From VRUE01 sp963770315 (GTDB lineage: Bacteria; Actinomycetota; Thermoleophilia; Solirubrobacterales; 70-9), in NCBI GenBank assembly GCA_963770315.1, contig CAVYPC010000002.1, forward strand, positions 2,776,677-2,840,676: DNA of 64,000 nucleotides, read 5' to 3'. Every line of letters starts with the position of its first letter. Position 1 is the stretch's first letter. The notes beneath the pieces were generated by a model, which saw only the letters and a list, made by a program, of their open reading frames with translations, ran no database searches and had not been told where the DNA came from. Below are positions 52,695 through 61,072 of this stretch, in pieces. The translations under genes were made by a program, and so were the position numbers.

Positions 52695-55237
52695 CAGCGG
52701 GCAGTCTTCTCGATCGTCACGCTCACCGGCGAGCCGTTGAGCAGGCCGTTGGCGTTGCCCTCGGCGGTGCCCTCGATCAGAAAGCAGACGCCCTCTTGGA
52801 CTCGCTCCCGAATCGTCACCTGCGCACGGACGGTCGAGCCGTTCTGCGACACGTCTACCTCGTCGCCACCCTTCAGTCCAAGCCGCTCCGCATCGGTTAG
52901 CGAAAGCTCCACCCGCTGCCGCGGCTGCAAGAACTTCAGCGGTGGATTCAGCTCAGTGATCGGGCCCGCCCAGAGATCCCGGTAAGTCCCGAGGACGAGC
53001 GATCCGGGGTCGATCGGCTCGCCTTCGCGAGGAGTTCCGATCGACCCCGGATCGCTCGTCCCTCCGGAGCTGCCGCGGGCCACGGGGGATGACTCCCCAG
53101 GAACTCCCCGCGGAAGCGGGCCTGGGGAGTCGTCCCCCGTGGCCCGCGAGAGATTCGAGGCCGCCGGGCGGTCTTGCCAGCGCACGCCCCTACCCGCAAT
53201 CTCTGAATCGTCGATGCCCGCGTAGAACGGGACCGCATTGGCGAGAGCTGCGAAGGCCGAGGGCTGGGAGGTGATCCCGGTGTCGTGGCCGAGGGCTTGC
53301 GATAGCTCGGCTAGGACGCCCCAGTTGGGGCGGATGTCGCCGGGGCGTGAGGTGCTGGGGCGGACTCGCTGGAGACGGCCGTCGGGGTGGGTGACCGTGC
53401 CGTCTTTCTCTGCGTGCGTCTCCAGCGGGAAGACGACGTCGGCCATTGCGGTCGTGGCGTTCTCGAAGGTGGAGAAGACGACGAGGTGGTCGGCGGCCGC
53501 AAGGGCTCGTTGCCAGGCGGCGGTATCCGGGAAGTCGCGCAGCGGGTCGACGCCGAAGAGCAGAAGGCTCTTGAGCTCGCCGGACTCCAGCGCCGCGCGG
53601 ATCTCCTCGGTCGACCTGCCGATGCTCGTCTCGGAGAGGCCCGGGCCGGCGGCGGGGAGGCAGCCGGCCTCGCGCAGGCCGCGGGCGTTGGCCAGGTCGG
53701 GGATCTCCAGGAGGCCGCTGCCGTCCTTGTCGGCGAGGTCGAGGGCGGCGGTTACGTCGAGCAGTGCGGCGGTCGCCTCCTCGCCCTCGCGGCTTATGCG
53801 CTCGCCCCAAAGGATCACTATGCGCTCCGCGTCCTTCAGCACGTCGGCCACCGATGAGGCGCTGCCGCCCTCCTCGCTGAGGCGCAGGGAGGCCGAGAGC
53901 TCGGCGAGGAAAGCGGTGGCGCCACCCGGGGCATAGCGGGCGACCGCCTCGGCGCCGCCGTCCAGCGTCGTCGGCCGGTCGGTGGCGACCGCCAGCTTGG
54001 CGCCGTTGCGGCGTATCGCCTTGCGGATGCGCAGGTCGAGGATCGGCGAGCTGTGCAGGGGGTCGGTGCCGACGAGGAGGATCGCGTCGGCCTCGTCGAT
54101 GTCGCGCACCTTGGCGGTCAGCTCGGGCTGGGCGAGGCGCAGCAGCGTGTCGCGGCCCGGGCCGCGGGAGATGCGCGACTCGACGTGCGGCGAGCCAAGC
54201 GCTTCGCGCAGGATGCGCTGCACCAGGTAGCCCTCCTCGTTGGAGGCCTCGCCGACGATCGCCGCGACCCCACTCGTCGATTGCTCGTTTTTCCCCACTC
54301 CCATGGGGGAAAACGTGCAATCGGCACCCGCTTGCAGTGCCTCTGCGGCCTTGGCGATCGCCTCGTCCCACTCGACGGGGCCGCCGCGCAGCCGCGGTGC
54401 GCCGACCCGCTCCTCGGCGGCGAACATCTCGAAGCCGTAGCGGCCGCGGTCGCAGAGCCAGCCGTCGTCGACGTCGGGGTTGTCGCGGGCGATCACCCGC
54501 TTCACCCGCTCGTCGCGGACGGTGAAGCTGACGTTGCACTGGCTCGGGCAGAGGGTGCAGACGGAGCCGGCCTGCTCGATGTCCCACGGCCGCGCGCGGA
54601 AGCGGTAGGTGTAGCTGGTCAATGCCCCGACCGGGCAGAGGTCGGTGATGTTGCCGTGGAAGGGATCGACGTAGGGGCGGTCGTCGAAGGTGCCGACGAA
54701 GGTGCGGTCGCCGCGCTCGAGCAGTTGCAGTTGGGAGTCCTCGCTGACCTCCTGGCTGAAGCGCACGCAGCGGTAGCAGAGGATGCAGCGCTCGCGGTCG
54801 ATCGCGACCAGCGGCGAGAGCTCCACCGGCTTCTGGAAGTGGCGCTTCTGGTCGATCATGCGGCTCTTGCCCGGGCCCCATCCCTGCGTGATGTCCTGCA
54901 GCGGGCACTCGCCGCCTTTGTCGCAGACGGGGCAGTCGAGCGGGTGGTTGACGAGCAGGAACTCGACCACGGCGCTCTGCGCGTGCTTGACCTGCTCGGT
55001 GCGGGTGTGGACCACCATCCCGTCGCGCACCGGGGTGGAGCACGAGGTCTGCAGTTTGGGGATTCCCTCGATCTCGACCAGGCACATGCGGCAGGCGCCG
55101 ACCGGGTCGCCGAGTTTGGGCTCGTAACAGAAGACCGGGATCTCGACGTCGCCGCGCTTCGCCGCGTCGTGCAACATCTCCCCCTCCGTCGCGGCGACCT
55201 CGCGGCCGTCGATGACGATCGTCACCTCGCGGCTCAC
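52694..55237 (-). CDS. nuoG: NADH-quinone oxidoreductase subunit G with three palindrome insertions
   Basis: Peripheral-arm iron-sulfur subunit, 847 residues. N-terminal [2Fe-2S] ligands are in CYEPKLGDPVGACRMC and CSTP; the HPLDCPVCDKGGECPLQD and CILCYRCVRF regions hold N5 and N4; CTLCPSQCNV holds a further cluster (N7 type). The molybdopterin-like domain follows. Palindrome D2 encodes residues ~306-319 (TFSPMGVGKN) and A2/A3 encode ~697-749 (TGDDSPGPLPRGVPGESSPV and on). GTG 55237 overlaps the nuoF stop by four bases; a longer upstream frame is not homologous. Confidence 0.95.
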   Translation of the reverse strand: MSREVTIVIDGREVAATEGEMLHDAAKRGDVEIPVFCYEPKLGDPVGACRMCLVEIEGIPKLQTSCSTPVRDGMVVHTRTEQVKHAQSAVVEFLLVNHPLDCPVCDKGGECPLQDITQGWGPGKSRMIDQKRHFQKPVELSPLVAIDRERCILCYRCVRFSQEVSEDSQLQLLERGDRTFVGTFDDRPYVDPFHGNITDLCPVGALTSYTYRFRARPWDIEQAGSVCTLCPSQCNVSFTVRDERVKRVIARDNPDVDDGWLCDRGRYGFEMFAAEERVGAPRLRGGPVEWDEAIAKAAEALQAGADCTFSPMGVGKNEQSTSGVAAIVGEASNEEGYLVQRILREALGSPHVESRISRGPGRDTLLRLAQPELTAKVRDIDEADAILLVGTDPLHSSPILDLRIRKAIRRNGAKLAVATDRPTTLDGGAEAVARYAPGGATAFLAELSASLRLSEEGGSASSVADVLKDAERIVILWGERISREGEEATAALLDVTAALDLADKDGSGLLEIPDLANARGLREAGCLPAAGPGLSETSIGRSTEEIRAALESGELKSLLLFGVDPLRDFPDTAAWQRALAAADHLVVFSTFENATTAMADVVFPLETHAEKDGTVTHPDGRLQRVRPSTSRPGDIRPNWGVLAELSQALGHDTGITSQPSAFAALANAVPFYAGIDDSEIAGRGVRWQDRPAASNLSRATGDDSPGPLPRGVPGESSPVARGSSGGTSDPGSIGTPREGEPIDPGSLVLGTYRDLWAGPITELNPPLKFLQPRQRVELSLTDAERLGLKGGDEVDVSQNGSTVRAQVTIRERVQEGVCFLIEGTAEGNANGLLNGSPVSVTIEKTAR
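52993..53061. repeat. Palindromic element A2 inside nuoG
   Basis: Arms 52993-53017 and 53037-53061 are perfect 25-bp inverted repeats. The loop 53018-53036 is CTCGC, CTTC, GCGAG, GAGTT, again 19 bases. Relative to A1 the inner stem changed from CCCGC/GCGGG to CTCGC/GCGAG, a compensatory C-G to T-A swap. It is in frame in nuoG. Confidence 0.9.
53074..53148. repeat. Palindromic element A3 inside nuoG
   Basis: Arms 53074-53101 and 53121-53148 pair at 27 of 28 positions. The loop 53102-53120 is the A loop in the opposite orientation (AACTC, then CCCGC-GGAA-GCGGG). It lies 12 bases from A2, with arms of unrelated sequence. In frame in nuoG. Confidence 0.9.
54281..54322. repeat. Palindromic element D2 inside nuoG
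   Basis: ATTGCTCGTTTTTCCCCACT, CCCATGGGGG, then AAAACGTGCAAT: a stem with one mismatch around a CATGG centre, matching D1 (19591-19632) upstream of the FAD-oxidase gene. It encodes part of CTFSPMGVGKNEQS, which is absent from the expected NuoG pattern. Confidence 0.72.
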
Positions 55238-56547
55238 GTCGCGGCTCCCAGGGTCTCGGGAACGCCCTGCACGGCGGCGATCCGACTGGCCTCGTCGGCC
55301 GCGGCAATGACCTCTTCGAACTCGGGCCTGAACTTCTTCACCATCGCGCTCACCGGCATCGCCATCGAGTCGCCGAGCACGCAGAGGCAGTGGCCCATGA
55401 TGTTGTCCTGGACCGAGCTGATGATGTCGAGGTCCATCGGCGTCGCCTCGCCGCGGACGACCCGTTCGAGCATCTTCACCGTCCAGTTGGTGCCCTCGCG
55501 GCAGGGGGTGCACTTGCCGCAGGACTCGTGGTGGTAGAAGCGCGCCGTGCGCAGCGCCATGTGCGGGATCGAGACCGTGTCGTCGGCGACGATGATCGAG
55601 CCGGAGCCGAGCATCGAGCCGACCTCGGCCATCGCCTCGAAGCTGTAGGGCAGGTCGAGCCCCTCTGCCGCGGTCAGGACCGGGGAGGAGGAGCCGCCCG
55701 GGTAGAAGGCCTTCAGCTCACGGCCCTCGAGCGGGCCGCCGGCGAGGTCGTAGATCAGCTCGCGGGTCGGGATCCCCAGCTCGACCTCGTAGTTGCCGGG
55801 CCGCCGCACACCGCCCGAGACGGAGACGACCTTGGTTCCGGGCGACTGCTCGGTGCCGAAGCCCTTGAACCACTCGGCGCCGTGGGCGACGATCCGCGGC
55901 ACATTGGAGAGGGTCTCGACGTTGTTAATCAGGGTCGGGCCGCCGTAGAGGCCCTGCACGGCCGGGAACGGCGGCTTCAGGCGCGGGTTGCCGCGCTTGC
56001 CCTCGAGCGCGTCGAGCAGCGCCGTCTCCTCGCCGCAGATGTAGGCCCCGGCGCCGCGGTGGACGATCAGCTCAAGGTCGCGGCGGCTGCCGAGGATGTC
56101 CTTGCCGAGGTAACCCGCCTCGTAGGCTTCGGCGACCGCGGCGTCGAGGGTGTCCGCCTGCGAGTCGTACTCGCCGCGGATGAAGATGAAGGCGTGGCCG
56201 GCGCCCGCCGCGATCGCCGCGATCCCGATCCCCTCGATCAGCTGGTGGGGGTTGCGCTGCATCAGCTCGCGATCCTTGAAGGCGCCCGGCTCGGACTCAT
56301 CCGCGTTGCAGCAGAGGTACTTGGCCATCTCGCCGCGGGGCAGGAAGGAGGCCTTTTTGCCCATCGAGAAGCCGGCGCCGCCGCGGCCGCGCAGACCGGA
56401 GTCTTCGAGCTCCTTGAGGATCTCGTCGGCCTCCATCTCGCGGTAGGCCTTTTCCAGAGTCGCATAGCCGCCGTAGCCCTTGTAGCCGGAGAGGGTGCGC
56501 AGCGCCGGGTCCTCGGCGTGCTCGAGCAGGATGCGCGTCTCAGGCAT
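55234..56547 (-). CDS. nuoF: NADH-quinone oxidoreductase subunit F
   Basis: NADH-oxidising FMN subunit, 437 residues. GLRGRGGAGFSMGKKASFLP binds NADH, the following DESEPGAFKDRELM and GAGAYICGEETALLDALEG bind FMN, and CGKCTPCREGTNW with CLCVLGD ligate cluster N3. ATG 56547 starts MPETRILLEH; it overlaps nuoE by eight bases. Confidence 0.97.
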   Translation of the reverse strand: MPETRILLEHAEDPALRTLSGYKGYGGYATLEKAYREMEADEILKELEDSGLRGRGGAGFSMGKKASFLPRGEMAKYLCCNADESEPGAFKDRELMQRNPHQLIEGIGIAAIAAGAGHAFIFIRGEYDSQADTLDAAVAEAYEAGYLGKDILGSRRDLELIVHRGAGAYICGEETALLDALEGKRGNPRLKPPFPAVQGLYGGPTLINNVETLSNVPRIVAHGAEWFKGFGTEQSPGTKVVSVSGGVRRPGNYEVELGIPTRELIYDLAGGPLEGRELKAFYPGGSSSPVLTAAEGLDLPYSFEAMAEVGSMLGSGSIIVADDTVSIPHMALRTARFYHHESCGKCTPCREGTNWTVKMLERVVRGEATPMDLDIISSVQDNIMGHCLCVLGDSMAMPVSAMVKKFRPEFEEVIAAADEASRIAAVQGVPETLGAAT

Positions 56548-57163
56548 TCCGATCTCCGTCCCCGCCAGCTCGCCCCGCGTCGCCCGCCAGCGGCCGCTTC
56601 TCCAGCGCCTTCGCGGGAAGCACCTCCTCGCCCGCCAGCAGCTGCTCGATCGCCGCCACCGCCTCACTTGCCTCCAGCGGTCCGAAGTAGCGCTCGTCGA
56701 TCGAGGCCATCGGAGCGATGTCGCAGGCGCCGAGGCACTCGAAGCCGGTCACGTACAAGTCCTCCTTGCCCTCGGCCGCGGCGCGGAACGCGTCGAGCAG
56801 CTCGTCGCCGCCCCGCATCCAGCAGCTGATGTTGGTGCAGACGGCGACTTTGTGGGAGCCGACCGGCTCGGTGTGGAGGAGGTCGTAGAAGCTCGCCACC
56901 GACTCGAGGTAGGCGGGGGTGACGCTCATCACCGCGGCGGCCTGCCGGATCCCCTCCGGCGTGCACCAGCCATAGAGCCGCTGCACCGCCCAGAGCGCTG
57001 GGATCGAGACCGAGTGCTTGTCGGGGTAGCGCCCGATCAGGGTTTCGATGTGTTCGCGCAACTCGGCCGGGCAGTCGACTTCGTGCAGCTCGGGGATCGG
57101 CTCGGACGCCCGCTCGGGCACGCGGCCCTCCGTCACGGCGGCGTCGACGGGAAGCTCGCTCAC
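56540..57163 (-). CDS. nuoE: NADH-quinone oxidoreductase subunit E
   Basis: Thioredoxin-like subunit with cluster N1a, 207 residues. The [2Fe-2S] ligands are CTNISCWMRGG and FECLGACDIAP. YGWCTPEGIRQAAAVMSVTP is typical of the N-terminal helical part. The C-terminal 20 residues are Gly/Ala/Arg-rich. Overlaps nuoD by four bases and nuoF by eight, so translation is coupled. Confidence 0.95.
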   Translation of the reverse strand: MSELPVDAAVTEGRVPERASEPIPELHEVDCPAELREHIETLIGRYPDKHSVSIPALWAVQRLYGWCTPEGIRQAAAVMSVTPAYLESVASFYDLLHTEPVGSHKVAVCTNISCWMRGGDELLDAFRAAAEGKEDLYVTGFECLGACDIAPMASIDERYFGPLEASEAVAAIEQLLAGEEVLPAKALEKRPLAGDAGRAGGDGDRNA

Positions 57164-58452
57164 CGGTCCACCCCCCCGAGGATCGGGTCGAGCATGCCGA
57201 GGCTGCAGATCATGTCGGCGACGTAGCTGTCCACCGACATGTCCTTGAAGGCCTGCAGGTTGACGAAGGAGGGATCGCGGTAGTGGACGCGGGCCGGCTT
57301 CGAGGAGCCGTCCGCGAGGACGAAGCAGCCGAGCTCACCCCGCGGCGACTCGATCGCGTAGTAGACCTCGCCGGCCTGCACCCGGTAGCCCTCGGTGACG
57401 AGCTTGAAGTGATGGATCAGCGACTCCATCGAGGTCGAGAGCTCCGAGCGCGGCGGCAGGACGTACTTGCGGTCGTCGGCGATGAAGGGGCCGTCGGGCA
57501 AGGCGTCGAGCGCCTGCTCGACGATCCGCACCGACTCGACCATCTCGGCGACCCGCACGCGGTAGCGGTCGTAGTTGTCGCCGACCGTGCCGACCGGGAT
57601 CTTGAAGTCCATCTCCGGGTAGGCGAGGTAGTCGAAAGCCTTGCGCAGGTCCCAGGGCTCGCCGGCGGCGCGCAGCAGCGGCCCGGTGACGCCGAGCTCC
57701 AGCAGGCGCTCCCGGGGGACGATGCCGGTGCCCTTGGTGCGCGAGAGGAAGACCTCGTTGCGGTCGAGCAGCGCCTGGTACTGGCCGACTCTGACCGGCA
57801 TGTCGGCGACGAACTGGCGCAGCTTCGCCTCGAAGCCGACGGGGATGTCCTCGATCACCCCGCCGACCTGGAAGTAGCGGGTGTGCATCCGCTGCCCGGT
57901 CGCCATCTCGAAGAGATCGAGGATCCGGTCGCGCTCGCGGAAGCAGTACCAGAGCATCGAGACCGCGCCGAGGTCGAGTGCCGTCGTCCCCAGCCAGACC
58001 AGGTGGGAGTGGATCCGGTTGAGCTCGAGGAAGATCGTCCGCAGGTACTTGGCACGGGGCGGGATCTCGAGGCCGACGAGGCGCTCGACGGCGCCGCAGA
58101 AGGCCTCCATCTGGAAGAAGTAGGAGACGTAGTCCATCCGCTCGACGAAGGGAATGACCTTCCAGTAGCTCTTGTCCTCGCAGGACTTTTCGATCCCGGT
58201 GTGGACGTAGCCGATTACCGGCTTCAGGTCGCGCACCACCTCGCCGTCGAGGTCGACCACCAGCCGCAGCACGCCGTGCGTGGCCGGGTGGTGCGGCCCG
58301 ATGTTGATCGTCATGACCTCGGTCGTCTCAGCCGCGGGTCCTGTCGGCGCAGGGGACCCACCGCCCCTTCCGGTAGCTAAAGCTTCCTCAGGGGCGGTAC
58401 CCCCTACGCCGCCACCCGCGGGTGAGACGCCGGTGTCTAGAGCTTCAGCCAT
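57160..58452 (-). CDS. nuoD: NADH-quinone oxidoreductase subunit D with palindrome-coded N-terminus
   Basis: Quinone-site peripheral subunit, 430 residues. NuoD homology begins at residue ~47 with MTINIGPHHPATHGVLRLVV; GYVHTGIEKSCEDKSYWK and the C-terminal SPRGELGCFVLADGSSKPAR are conserved. Residues ~9-42 (SPAGGGVGGTAPEEALATGR...) are encoded by palindromic element B2. The M at 47 could be an internal or ancestral start. ATG 58452 overlaps nuoC by eight bases, supporting the longer form. Confidence 0.94.
   Translation of the reverse strand: MAEALDTGVSPAGGGVGGTAPEEALATGRGGGSPAPTGPAAETTEVMTINIGPHHPATHGVLRLVVDLDGEVVRDLKPVIGYVHTGIEKSCEDKSYWKVIPFVERMDYVSYFFQMEAFCGAVERLVGLEIPPRAKYLRTIFLELNRIHSHLVWLGTTALDLGAVSMLWYCFRERDRILDLFEMATGQRMHTRYFQVGGVIEDIPVGFEAKLRQFVADMPVRVGQYQALLDRNEVFLSRTKGTGIVPRERLLELGVTGPLLRAAGEPWDLRKAFDYLAYPEMDFKIPVGTVGDNYDRYRVRVAEMVESVRIVEQALDALPDGPFIADDRKYVLPPRSELSTSMESLIHHFKLVTEGYRVQAGEVYYAIESPRGELGCFVLADGSSKPARVHYRDPSFVNLQAFKDMSVDSYVADMICSLGMLDPILGGVDR
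58327..58426. repeat. Palindromic element B2 at the start of nuoD
   Basis: 100 bp, from CTCAGCCGCGGGT to ACCCGCGGGTGAG (inverted ends), with inner GGGGACCCACCGCCCC and GGGGCGGTACCCCC pairing and a loop containing AGC-TAAA-GCT. Same plus-strand sequence as the minus strand of B1, so relative to the coding strands the two copies are in opposite orientation, yet both are open. Confidence 0.87.
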
Positions 58453-58966
58453 ACGCGCGCTCGTTGTAGGTAAAGGTCACTGGCTCTCCACCGACAGGGA
58501 AGTCGCGCCGCTGTGGCCACCCCATGTAGTCGTCCGGGAGCAGAATGCGCGTCAGGTTCGGGTGCCCTCTGAAGGCGATCCCGAAAAAGTCATAGACCTC
58601 GCGCTCCTGGGCCTCGGCCGTCGGAAAAAGCCCCACGCAAGAGTCGATCTCAGGAAGCGCCTCTCCGGCTGAGGGGATTTCGAGCATCGCTTTCACCCGC
58701 AGTCGCTCCACTCGATCTCGGTTCAGCAACTCGTAGTGCACCGCGAAGCGAGGCGACGCCGGGAGGTAGTCGGCGGCGTGGAGGCTTGAGAGGAAGCGGT
58801 ATTCCTGGCCCGGCGCCTCGCGCAGCCAGGCGAGCACGGCGAGGATCTGTGCCGGGTCGACGACCAGCGCCGGCTGGTCGCGGTCGAAGCTCGTGTCGAG
58901 CACGGCGCCGGGGTGGTCCTGCTCGATCTCCCCCCGGATCAGCTCCAGTCCGGGGGCGTCAGGCAC
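58445..58966 (-). CDS. nuoC: NADH-quinone oxidoreductase subunit C
   Basis: 30-kDa-type peripheral subunit, 173 residues. AEAQEREVYDFFGIAFRGHP and LPDDYMGWPQRRDFPVGGEP are the NuoC signature. It is a stand-alone subunit, not fused to NuoD. Overlaps nuoB by eight bases and nuoD by eight bases. Confidence 0.95.
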   Translation of the reverse strand: MPDAPGLELIRGEIEQDHPGAVLDTSFDRDQPALVVDPAQILAVLAWLREAPGQEYRFLSSLHAADYLPASPRFAVHYELLNRDRVERLRVKAMLEIPSAGEALPEIDSCVGLFPTAEAQEREVYDFFGIAFRGHPNLTRILLPDDYMGWPQRRDFPVGGEPVTFTYNERAYG

Positions 58967-59630
58967 GGATCAACCCCCGTGCTTCCTCATACGCCTCCGC
59001 CGCCTCGGGGCTCGGTTCGCTGCGCGGACCGCCGCGTGCCCACTCCTCGGTTCCGGCCGCGTTGTAGCGCTGGCGCCACCCCTGGTCGGGGTTGCCCATG
59101 ATCTTGTGCTGCAGCTTGGTGAAGCCGTAGAGGACCGCCTCGGGCCGCGGCGGGCAGCCGGGGATGTGGAGGTCGATCGGCATGAACTTGTCAGCTCCCT
59201 GGACCACGGCGTAGTTGGAGAACATGCCGCCGCTGGAGGAGCAGGCGCCCATCGAGATCGCCCATTTCGGCTCCAGCATCTGGTCGTAGAGGCGGCGGAC
59301 GACCGGGGCCATCTTGATCGAGACGCGGCCCGAGAGGATGATCAGGTCGGCCTGGCGCGGGGAGGCGCGCAGCGCCTCGGCGCCGAACCGGGCGAGGTCG
59401 TAGCGAGGGCTGCCGACTATCGCGATCGGCGCCTCGATCGCGCAGCAGGCGAGCCCGAAGGTGAGCGGGAAGCAGGAGTTCGCCCGGCCCCAGTTGAGCA
59501 GCTTGTCGAAGTTGGTCATCACGACTTTTTCCTCGACGTAGCGCTCCAGCTCGTCTCCCTCGAGGTTGCCGCGCAGCATGTCGCGGGCGCGCAGCTGCCG
59601 ATCGCGCATCGTCTGGCGCTCTACTTCCAA
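58959..59630 (-). CDS. nuoB: NADH-quinone oxidoreductase subunit B
   Basis: Subunit carrying cluster N2, the last before quinone, 223 residues. Ligands are in FGLACCAIE, MGACSSSGG and IPGCPPRPEA. The C-terminal ~45 residues (WRQRYNAAGTEEWARGGPRS...) extend beyond the usual end, and the N-terminal 25 residues are polar. ATG 59630 overlaps nuoA by ten bases. Confidence 0.97.
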   Translation of the reverse strand: MEVERQTMRDRQLRARDMLRGNLEGDELERYVEEKVVMTNFDKLLNWGRANSCFPLTFGLACCAIEAPIAIVGSPRYDLARFGAEALRASPRQADLIILSGRVSIKMAPVVRRLYDQMLEPKWAISMGACSSSGGMFSNYAVVQGADKFMPIDLHIPGCPPRPEAVLYGFTKLQHKIMGNPDQGWRQRYNAAGTEEWARGGPRSEPSPEAAEAYEEARGLIRA

Positions 59631-59998
59631 TTCAGCGCACCCTTCCGCCAGACGTAGACGAAGGCGATCATCAGCAGGGCGACGAACGTGATCAGCTCGC
59701 CGAGGACGAAGACGCTGTCGGCTCCCCTGAGGATGACGCCCACCGGGTAGAGGAAGACGACCTCGATGTCGAAGAGGATGAACAGCATCGCGATCAGGTA
59801 GAAGCTGACGCCGAAGCGGAGGTTGTGGGTTGGCTCGACCGGGATCCCCGACTCATAGGGCTCCCCCTGGCGCCGCGCCGCTTCCGTCTGGCCCCGCGAG
59901 CGCTTCGGCCCGATCACGTGGTTGAGCATTACCAGGGCGCCGCCGACGCCGAGGCCGAGCAGGGCAAAGACGAGGATCGGTAGGTAGCTCTTCAGCAT
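59621..59998 (-). CDS. nuoA: NADH-quinone oxidoreductase subunit A
   Basis: First gene of the operon, 125 residues, three spans. The conserved loop EPTHNLRFGVSFYLIAMLFI and LFDIEVVFLYPVGV are diagnostic. ATG 59998 begins MLKSYLPILVFALLGLGVGG; the longer frame to 60076 has a non-homologous leader. Its upstream region faces a divergent membrane protein gene. Confidence 0.95.
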   Translation of the reverse strand: MLKSYLPILVFALLGLGVGGALVMLNHVIGPKRSRGQTEAARRQGEPYESGIPVEPTHNLRFGVSFYLIAMLFILFDIEVVFLYPVGVILRGADSVFVLGELITFVALLMIAFVYVWRKGALNWK

Positions 59999-60156
59999 TG
60001 GGAGGTTTGTTTGCGGCGGCCGGGTCGGGCTGGGCTCCTCGCCCCGCCGTTGCCGCGTGCAGCCGCTGTTATACACCCACCTTGTGACAACTTGCTACAT
60101 AGTGATTTTCCGCATCAGCAAGCCGAATCCCGACCCTTTCGGGCGGAAATAGTCCG
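59999..60156. promoter_or_regulatory. Divergent promoter region of the nuo operon
   Basis: On the minus strand TATAAC (60068-60073) is a plausible -10 for nuoA. TTGTCACAA (60083-60091) lies before it; TTGTGACAA on the plus strand resembles a half-site of the redox regulator Rex, but no proper second half is present. The rightward gene at 60157 must also start here. Leader for nuoA would be about 60 bases. Confidence 0.4.
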
Positions 60157-60591
60157 ATGGCGGAGGTCCATCTCGTCGTCGGCTGCGCTCTGATCGCCCT
60201 CAACCTCGCCGCATTCGCCTTCGGCGGGGTCGCCTGGTACCGCGATCGGCCCTCCATTCCCTTTTGGTATCTGCTCCGCGCCGCCCAGGTCTCCGTCTTC
60301 ATCCAGGCGATGCTCGGCGGTCTGCTCGTCCTCACCGGCCACGAACCCGACGACAACCTGCACTACCTCTACGGGATCCTTCCCCTCGTCATCTCCTTCC
60401 TCGCCGAGGGAGCCCGTGCCGGCGCCGCCCAGCGCGAGCTCGGCGACATCGACTTCGAAGCCCTTGCCGAAGCCGACCAGCAGTCCCTCGCCCTCGCCAT
60501 CGTCCGCCGCGAGATGGGCATCATGGCCGTCAGCTGCGGCGTCATCTTCTTCCTCGCCCTGCGCGCCGCCGGCACCAGCGGCGCCTTCTGA
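60157..60591 (+). CDS. Four-span membrane protein, divergent from nuo
   Basis: A 144-residue membrane protein with spans near 5-24, 40-60, 70-86 and 120-138. The loop GALPDIDF-like ELGDIDFEALAEADQQSLAL is polar. Motifs such as FWYLLRAAQVSVFIQAMLGG and HYLYGILPLVISF give it a distinct pattern, but I do not recognise a named family. Sharing a promoter region with complex I suggests a respiratory or membrane role; that is inference. Confidence 0.65.
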   Translation: MAEVHLVVGCALIALNLAAFAFGGVAWYRDRPSIPFWYLLRAAQVSVFIQAMLGGLLVLTGHEPDDNLHYLYGILPLVISFLAEGARAGAAQRELGDIDFEALAEADQQSLALAIVRREMGIMAVSCGVIFFLALRAAGTSGAF

Positions 60592-60596
60592 CGCCG

Positions 60597-61040
60597 CTAG
60601 CCGGAGATGCGGAAGACCGGGTGGTCGGGGGCGATGCGGCGCAGCTCGGCGTCGGGCGCGTCCGGTCCGACGCCGCCGAAGAAGGCGCCCACCTCCCACT
60701 TCCACTTCTCCAGGTAGGAACGCAGCAAAGCCGGCTTCTCGTCGTCGGCGAGCTCGGTTGCCGTGAAGCTCTCGCTGTGCCGGCCGAGCACCAGGCGCCC
60801 CCTTTCGCTGGCCCGCAGGTTTCGCACCCACTGGGTGTGACCGCGCGGGGCGACCAGGTATCGATTGCCCTCGAAGGTGAGCAGGTTCACTGGGGTCTGT
60901 CGCCACTCGCCGCTCTTGCGCCCGCGCACTTCGAGCACCCGCGAGCCGGCGACGCTGACGCCGAGCTTGGTCAGCAGGGCCACGATGCGGTTGAAGACGT
61001 GCTTGGTGAACCAACCGGGCTCCTGAAAGCGCGCATCCAT
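60597..61040 (-). CDS. Deazaflavin (F420)-dependent nitroreductase-type protein
   Basis: A 147-residue split-barrel protein. RVLEVRGRKSGEWRQTPVNL, RYLVAPRGHTQWVRNLRASE are the motifs of the Ddn/DUF385 family, in which RGRKSG and the GHTQWVRNLRA segment bind coenzyme F420. Typical reactions are reductions of quinones or nitro compounds. ATG 61040 begins the homology; an upstream extension overlaps the divergent VOC gene and is rejected. Confidence 0.82.
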   Translation of the reverse strand: MDARFQEPGWFTKHVFNRIVALLTKLGVSVAGSRVLEVRGRKSGEWRQTPVNLLTFEGNRYLVAPRGHTQWVRNLRASERGRLVLGRHSESFTATELADDEKPALLRSYLEKWKWEVGAFFGGVGPDAPDAELRRIAPDHPVFRISG

Positions 61041-61072
61041 CGCTTCAGTGTTGCACCGGTAGCCTGGAGCTC

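Noticed and set aside
52993..53148. Reading the nuoG hairpins as Rho-independent terminators
   Set aside because: They lie in frame within an open reading frame that continues to the normal NuoG end, have no T-runs and are followed by more nuo genes.
52694..55513. Longer nuoG start upstream of 55237
   Set aside because: The extra N-terminus is a shadow of nuoF; NuoG homology begins at the GTG with SREVTIVIDG.
60083..60091. Rex operator before nuoA
   Set aside because: Only one TTGTGACAA-like half is present; the second half expected about 6 bases away is missing.
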